A DNA stretch of 64,000 nt from positions 62,001 to 126,000 of the forward strand of contig NZ_JAAVUV010000007.1 of assembly GCF_018449635.1 (NCBI RefSeq), given 5' to 3'. This document shows positions 61,309 to 64,000 of the stretch, piece after piece. Position numbers and translations under genes: made by a program. Below the pieces are notes generated by a model. It made no database searches, was not told where the DNA came from, and worked only from the letters and a program-made list of their open reading frames with translations. The first letter of the stretch is position 1; every line of letters starts with the position of its first letter. This DNA is from Caballeronia sp. dw_276 (GTDB lineage Bacteria; Pseudomonadota; Gammaproteobacteria; Burkholderiales; Burkholderiaceae).

Positions 61309-63117
61309 TCAATGAACCCGTCGTGTTGCCGATAACGCCCGCGCCAGCGCGCTTTTCAGCACCTCATAGCGAACAGGCTTGAGCAAGTAATCGAAGAACA
61401 GAATGGCCGCGCTCGGATCGACGAGATCCGGCGCATAAGCGCTCACCGCGATCACGGGCAAACTTGCGCCCGACGCACGCCGCGCCCGGTATTCATTCAC
61501 GAACGAATAACCGTCCTTGCCCGGCATGTGCAGATCCGCCAGGATCACGTCGGCCTGATTCGTCTCCAGCCACGCGAGCGCGCTGTCCACATCGCTCATC
61601 GCAACGCTTGCATAACCCAGGTGAGCGAGCATTTCCGACAGCGATTCACGAATGGAATTGTGGTCGTCGATCACGAGCACGCGCGCTTTCTTCAACGGCG
61701 GTAGATCAGCTGGCGCGCGTTCGCGTTCAGGCACATGCGCAACGGGCGCCGCCGGCAAGCTCACACGAAATGCCGCGCCCTGCCCAATATCGCTCGACAC
61801 ATTCACCACGCCGCCCAACAACTCGACCAGTCCGCGAACCACGGCGAGACCCATGCCGGCACCATCGAAACGACGGGTTGTCGATGAATCCAGTTGCGTG
61901 AATTCCTTGAAGATCAGCGGCAACTGTTCGCGCGGAATGCCGGGTCCCGTGTCCACCACCGAGATGTCGAGGCGTTCCAGCGTGCGCTCGAAACGGACAT
62001 CGATCGAACCTGCATCCGTGTATTTGATCGCATTCGTCACCAGGTTGGTCACGATCTGCCGCAGCCGGTGCTGATCCGATTCGATCAACCCCGCTTCGCC
62101 CGCGAACTGGCCGCGCAGCACGAGACCTTTCGCGCTCGCGGCCGGCGTGTTTGCATCGACGATGGAATCGAGCAGTTCCATGGGGTCGAACACAGTCAGG
62201 CGCAATTCGAGCTTTCCGGCGCCAAGCCGTGCGAAGTCGGTGAGGTCGCGCATCTGCGCTTCCAGATGGCGCGCACCGGTTTCGAGCCGCTGGATGATCT
62301 TGCGATCGCTTTCGCTATGCAGGTTCAGCTCGAGCAGCTCCACCGACGAAACGATCGCGTGCAGCGGTGTGCGCAATTCATGGCTGATCATGCCGAGAAA
62401 CGCGTCCTTCGCCTGCGACGCCTCGCGCGCCGCGCGCGTCGCCTGATGCTGCGCTTCAAGCGCTGCGCGTTGCTGATGAATCAGCCGCGAGCGTCGATAC
62501 CCGTTGAGCAGCAACATGGCCGTCGCGACCATGGAAAGCAGCGCGAGCAGCATGCCGCCCGCGAATAGATAACGGCGCTTGGACACGAAATCACGCACGA
62601 TATAGTCGCGCTCCGCAATGTCCACCACGCGCCGCCCGTTCGCCAGTTCGTTCACTGCATCCTGATTCTGCCGCAATACGCCGACAATCCTCAGCGTGCG
62701 CGAACGGTCGGTGCCCAGCGCATCGATATCCGGTTCGATGGAGTCGAGCGCAGCGTCGAGTTGCCGGAGAATCTCCTGCTGCCTGCTGCGCAACGCTTCG
62801 CGATCGGCGAGCATTGCCGTGGAAGCCGTGACAATGGCGAGCTTCGATTCGAGGATCTCGTAGCGAAGCTGGATCTCGTCTACGTTGGCATCAATACCGC
62901 TGCGGTACAGCAAGATCTGATTCCCGAAGCGCCCATAGGCGATCTGGAATTGCGCGCCATCCCAGTAGAACCCGTCGTACGGCATGCCGAGTTGCTGGTT
63001 GCTCTGGTTCGCGAGCAAGGCGGAATACAGCAGATAACCCACACCCGCGAGCGGCGGCGCGATGGCGGCCGCAAGCAGCAACGCAACCTTCAGACGACGA
63101 AGCGGCGCACCGATCAT
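61309..63117 (-). CDS. Membrane hybrid histidine kinase with receiver
   Basis: A 602-residue kinase. Helices at about 10-32 and 184-205 flank a periplasmic sensor of about 150 residues. HisKA carries His246 (MISHELRTP), the HATPase domain has NLVTNAIKYTD and DGAGMGLAVVRG, and the C-terminal receiver has Asp528 (LADLHMPGKDGYSF) and LKP. Its start overlaps the stop of the preceding sulfite-oxidase-like gene (ATGA), so the two are translationally coupled; the periplasmic protein may be a sensor partner. Convergent with the BetR regulator. Confidence 0.92.
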   Translation of the reverse strand: MIGAPLRRLKVALLLAAAIAPPLAGVGYLLYSALLANQSNQQLGMPYDGFYWDGAQFQIAYGRFGNQILLYRSGIDANVDEIQLRYEILESKLAIVTASTAMLADREALRSRQQEILRQLDAALDSIEPDIDALGTDRSRTLRIVGVLRQNQDAVNELANGRRVVDIAERDYIVRDFVSKRRYLFAGGMLLALLSMVATAMLLLNGYRRSRLIHQQRAALEAQHQATRAAREASQAKDAFLGMISHELRTPLHAIVSSVELLELNLHSESDRKIIQRLETGARHLEAQMRDLTDFARLGAGKLELRLTVFDPMELLDSIVDANTPAASAKGLVLRGQFAGEAGLIESDQHRLRQIVTNLVTNAIKYTDAGSIDVRFERTLERLDISVVDTGPGIPREQLPLIFKEFTQLDSSTTRRFDGAGMGLAVVRGLVELLGGVVNVSSDIGQGAAFRVSLPAAPVAHVPERERAPADLPPLKKARVLVIDDHNSIRESLSEMLAHLGYASVAMSDVDSALAWLETNQADVILADLHMPGKDGYSFVNEYRARRASGASLPVIAVSAYAPDLVDPSAAILFFDYLLKPVRYEVLKSALARALSATRRVH

Positions 63118-63614
63118 TTAAGGACCAGCGCCTTGATCTGCCACACGAATTTCGCGTCCGCCACCGAGCCGGTTAGTTCTTGCGGGTAGGCATCGCGCGG
63201 ATAGATCAGGAACAGCGGACCGAAGTTGCTGACCTTCAAACGCGTGCCGTTCATGCTGTACGCGAGGATCGCGCCGTAGCGCTCGGCTTCGGAAACCGGC
63301 ACGGTGTAGGCGTAGTCATCGAGTGTGCGAAGCTCCACCAGATCGGCATGCGCGCCCACGAGCCGCAGGACATCGGCGAGCAAGGGACCTGTGAACGCCG
63401 ACTTGGGCGTCCATGTCGTCGACGTCGTGATGGTATGGGCCGGCAACTTCATCAACTCGGCTTCGCTGATGCGGTACATGGTGCGGTCCGGATCGTTCGT
63501 GCGGCTGATCTTGCCTTCAACGTCGAGCGTCATCGGCGCCGCAGCCACCATCAGCGGCGTGCAGGCAAGCGTCAGCAGCAGCAATATGCAACGGATCAAG
63601 TCGAAGCTTTTCAT
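63114..63614 (-). CDS. Periplasmic sulfite-oxidase-fold (SUOX-like) protein without the Mo-ligand cysteine
   Basis: A 166-residue protein with a signal peptide (hydrophobic 9-24) and the oxidoreductase molybdopterin-binding fold: FTGPLLADVLRLVGA (75-88) matches the strand after the molybdenum-binding loop, and LFLIYPRD and the C-terminal VWQIKALVLK match the last strands. The loop where the catalytic cysteine should be (about 62-70) reads TTSTTWTP, so cysteine is missing and the protein may bind pterin without redox chemistry, or be a ligand-binding remnant. It lies upstream of and overlaps the hybrid kinase gene, suggesting a sensing role. Confidence 0.7.
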   Translation of the reverse strand: MKSFDLIRCILLLLTLACTPLMVAAAPMTLDVEGKISRTNDPDRTMYRISEAELMKLPAHTITTSTTWTPKSAFTGPLLADVLRLVGAHADLVELRTLDDYAYTVPVSEAERYGAILAYSMNGTRLKVSNFGPLFLIYPRDAYPQELTGSVADAKFVWQIKALVLK

Positions 63615-63620
63615 TGCCGT

Positions 63621-64000
63621 TCAGTGTTGTTCGTCGAACGCGCGCGCCGCACGTTCGGAGGCCACGATAATCAGCTTCATGGTCGCGCGCGTCGCGCCGA
63701 CAAAAAACTTCCGCGCGACCTGTTCGTCGAAGGCGTCGAAGTCGACTTCGGTAAAGATCACGCACGGCGCCGATTGCCCCTTGAATCGATAGATGGATTC
63801 AAGCAGCACATCACCTTCACGATATTCCGGATTCCCGAACAAATCATAAGACCCGGTGAAACTGCGCAGCCGATGCGGCCCGAGATGCTCGACCGACGTC
63901 AACACCGATCCCTCCCGCCCGCGAAACGACAGCACCGCGATATCCTGCTTCCGATAACCCAGCGCCAGCGCTTGCGTGATCGCGCGTTTGGTCGCCTCGA
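63621..64000 (-). CDS. UvrD-type DNA helicase, C-terminal part (gene continues beyond window)
   Basis: The frame is open from the right edge to a stop at 63621, giving the last 126 residues of a longer protein. The segment contains DIAVLSFRG, a YRFKGQSAPCVIFTEVD motif (the helicase motif V-like sequence of the UvrD C-terminal domain) and FVGATRATMKLIIVAS, a motif VI-type sequence with its arginine. The N-terminal domain and ATP-binding motifs are outside the window. Confidence 0.8.
   Translation of the reverse strand, partial: EATKRAITQALALGYRKQDIAVLSFRGREGSVLTSVEHLGPHRLRSFTGSYDLFGNPEYREGDVLLESIYRFKGQSAPCVIFTEVDFDAFDEQVARKFFVGATRATMKLIIVASERAARAFDEQH

Noticed and set aside
1..64000. CRISPR arrays, insertion sequences, prophage or conjugation genes
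   Set aside because: No regularly spaced direct repeats, transposase or phage/conjugation proteins were seen on either strand.

Overview
The window is a gene-dense, high-GC chromosomal segment from a beta-proteobacterium. It looks most like Burkholderiaceae of the Paraburkholderia/Caballeronia group, inferred from gene content and codon use; no rRNA or marker gene is present to fix the genus. There is no tRNA, CRISPR array, transposase or prophage gene. Most of the window is accessory metabolism: LysR-controlled catabolic clusters, four ABC-type substrate-binding proteins, efflux and signal transduction.

Layout. 1-6879: sugar-acid locus (membrane protein, aldehyde dehydrogenase, HIBADH-type reductase, divergent LysR, orphan sugar-binding protein, galactarate dehydratase garD). 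6937-7684: a large inverted pair of an intergenic repeat. 7684-11848: ABC importer of the spermidine/iron type. 12301-20417: RND tripartite pump followed by its own two-component system. 20686-23647: family 9 glycosyltransferase and a Tat/lipoprotein glycoside hydrolase, next to an AT-rich gap. 24319-26235: diguanylate cyclase. 26257-31262: LysR, argininosuccinate-lyase homologue and polar amino-acid ABC importer. 31392-32030: PaiB-like protein.

32079-45702 is the most coherent system. A LysR gene diverges from a long co-oriented run encoding a DUF1338/HglS-type 2-oxoadipate dioxygenase, a LysN-like aminotransferase, an ALDH7/AmaB-type dehydrogenase, a PotABC-like importer, a three-subunit FAD/[2Fe-2S] amine dehydrogenase (HcnABC/opine-oxidase architecture) and a binding protein. 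Read as a pathway it imports a lysine-derived cyclic or secondary amine such as pipecolate, oxidises it to 2-aminoadipate semialdehyde, then 2-aminoadipate, 2-oxoadipate and 2-hydroxyglutarate. A third copy of the intergenic repeat lies inside this run.

46022-64000 holds a secreted beta-propeller protein, a PAS hybrid kinase, an SOS-controlled dinB-alkB-like pair with a perfect LexA box, a chemoreceptor, arsC, a class II aldolase, guanidinobutyrase with its LysR, a 4-cresol-dehydrogenase-type flavoprotein without a cytochrome partner, a BetR/receiver regulator, and a hybrid kinase coupled to a sulfite-oxidase-like periplasmic protein that appears to lack the molybdenum-ligand cysteine. A UvrD-type helicase gene runs off the right edge.
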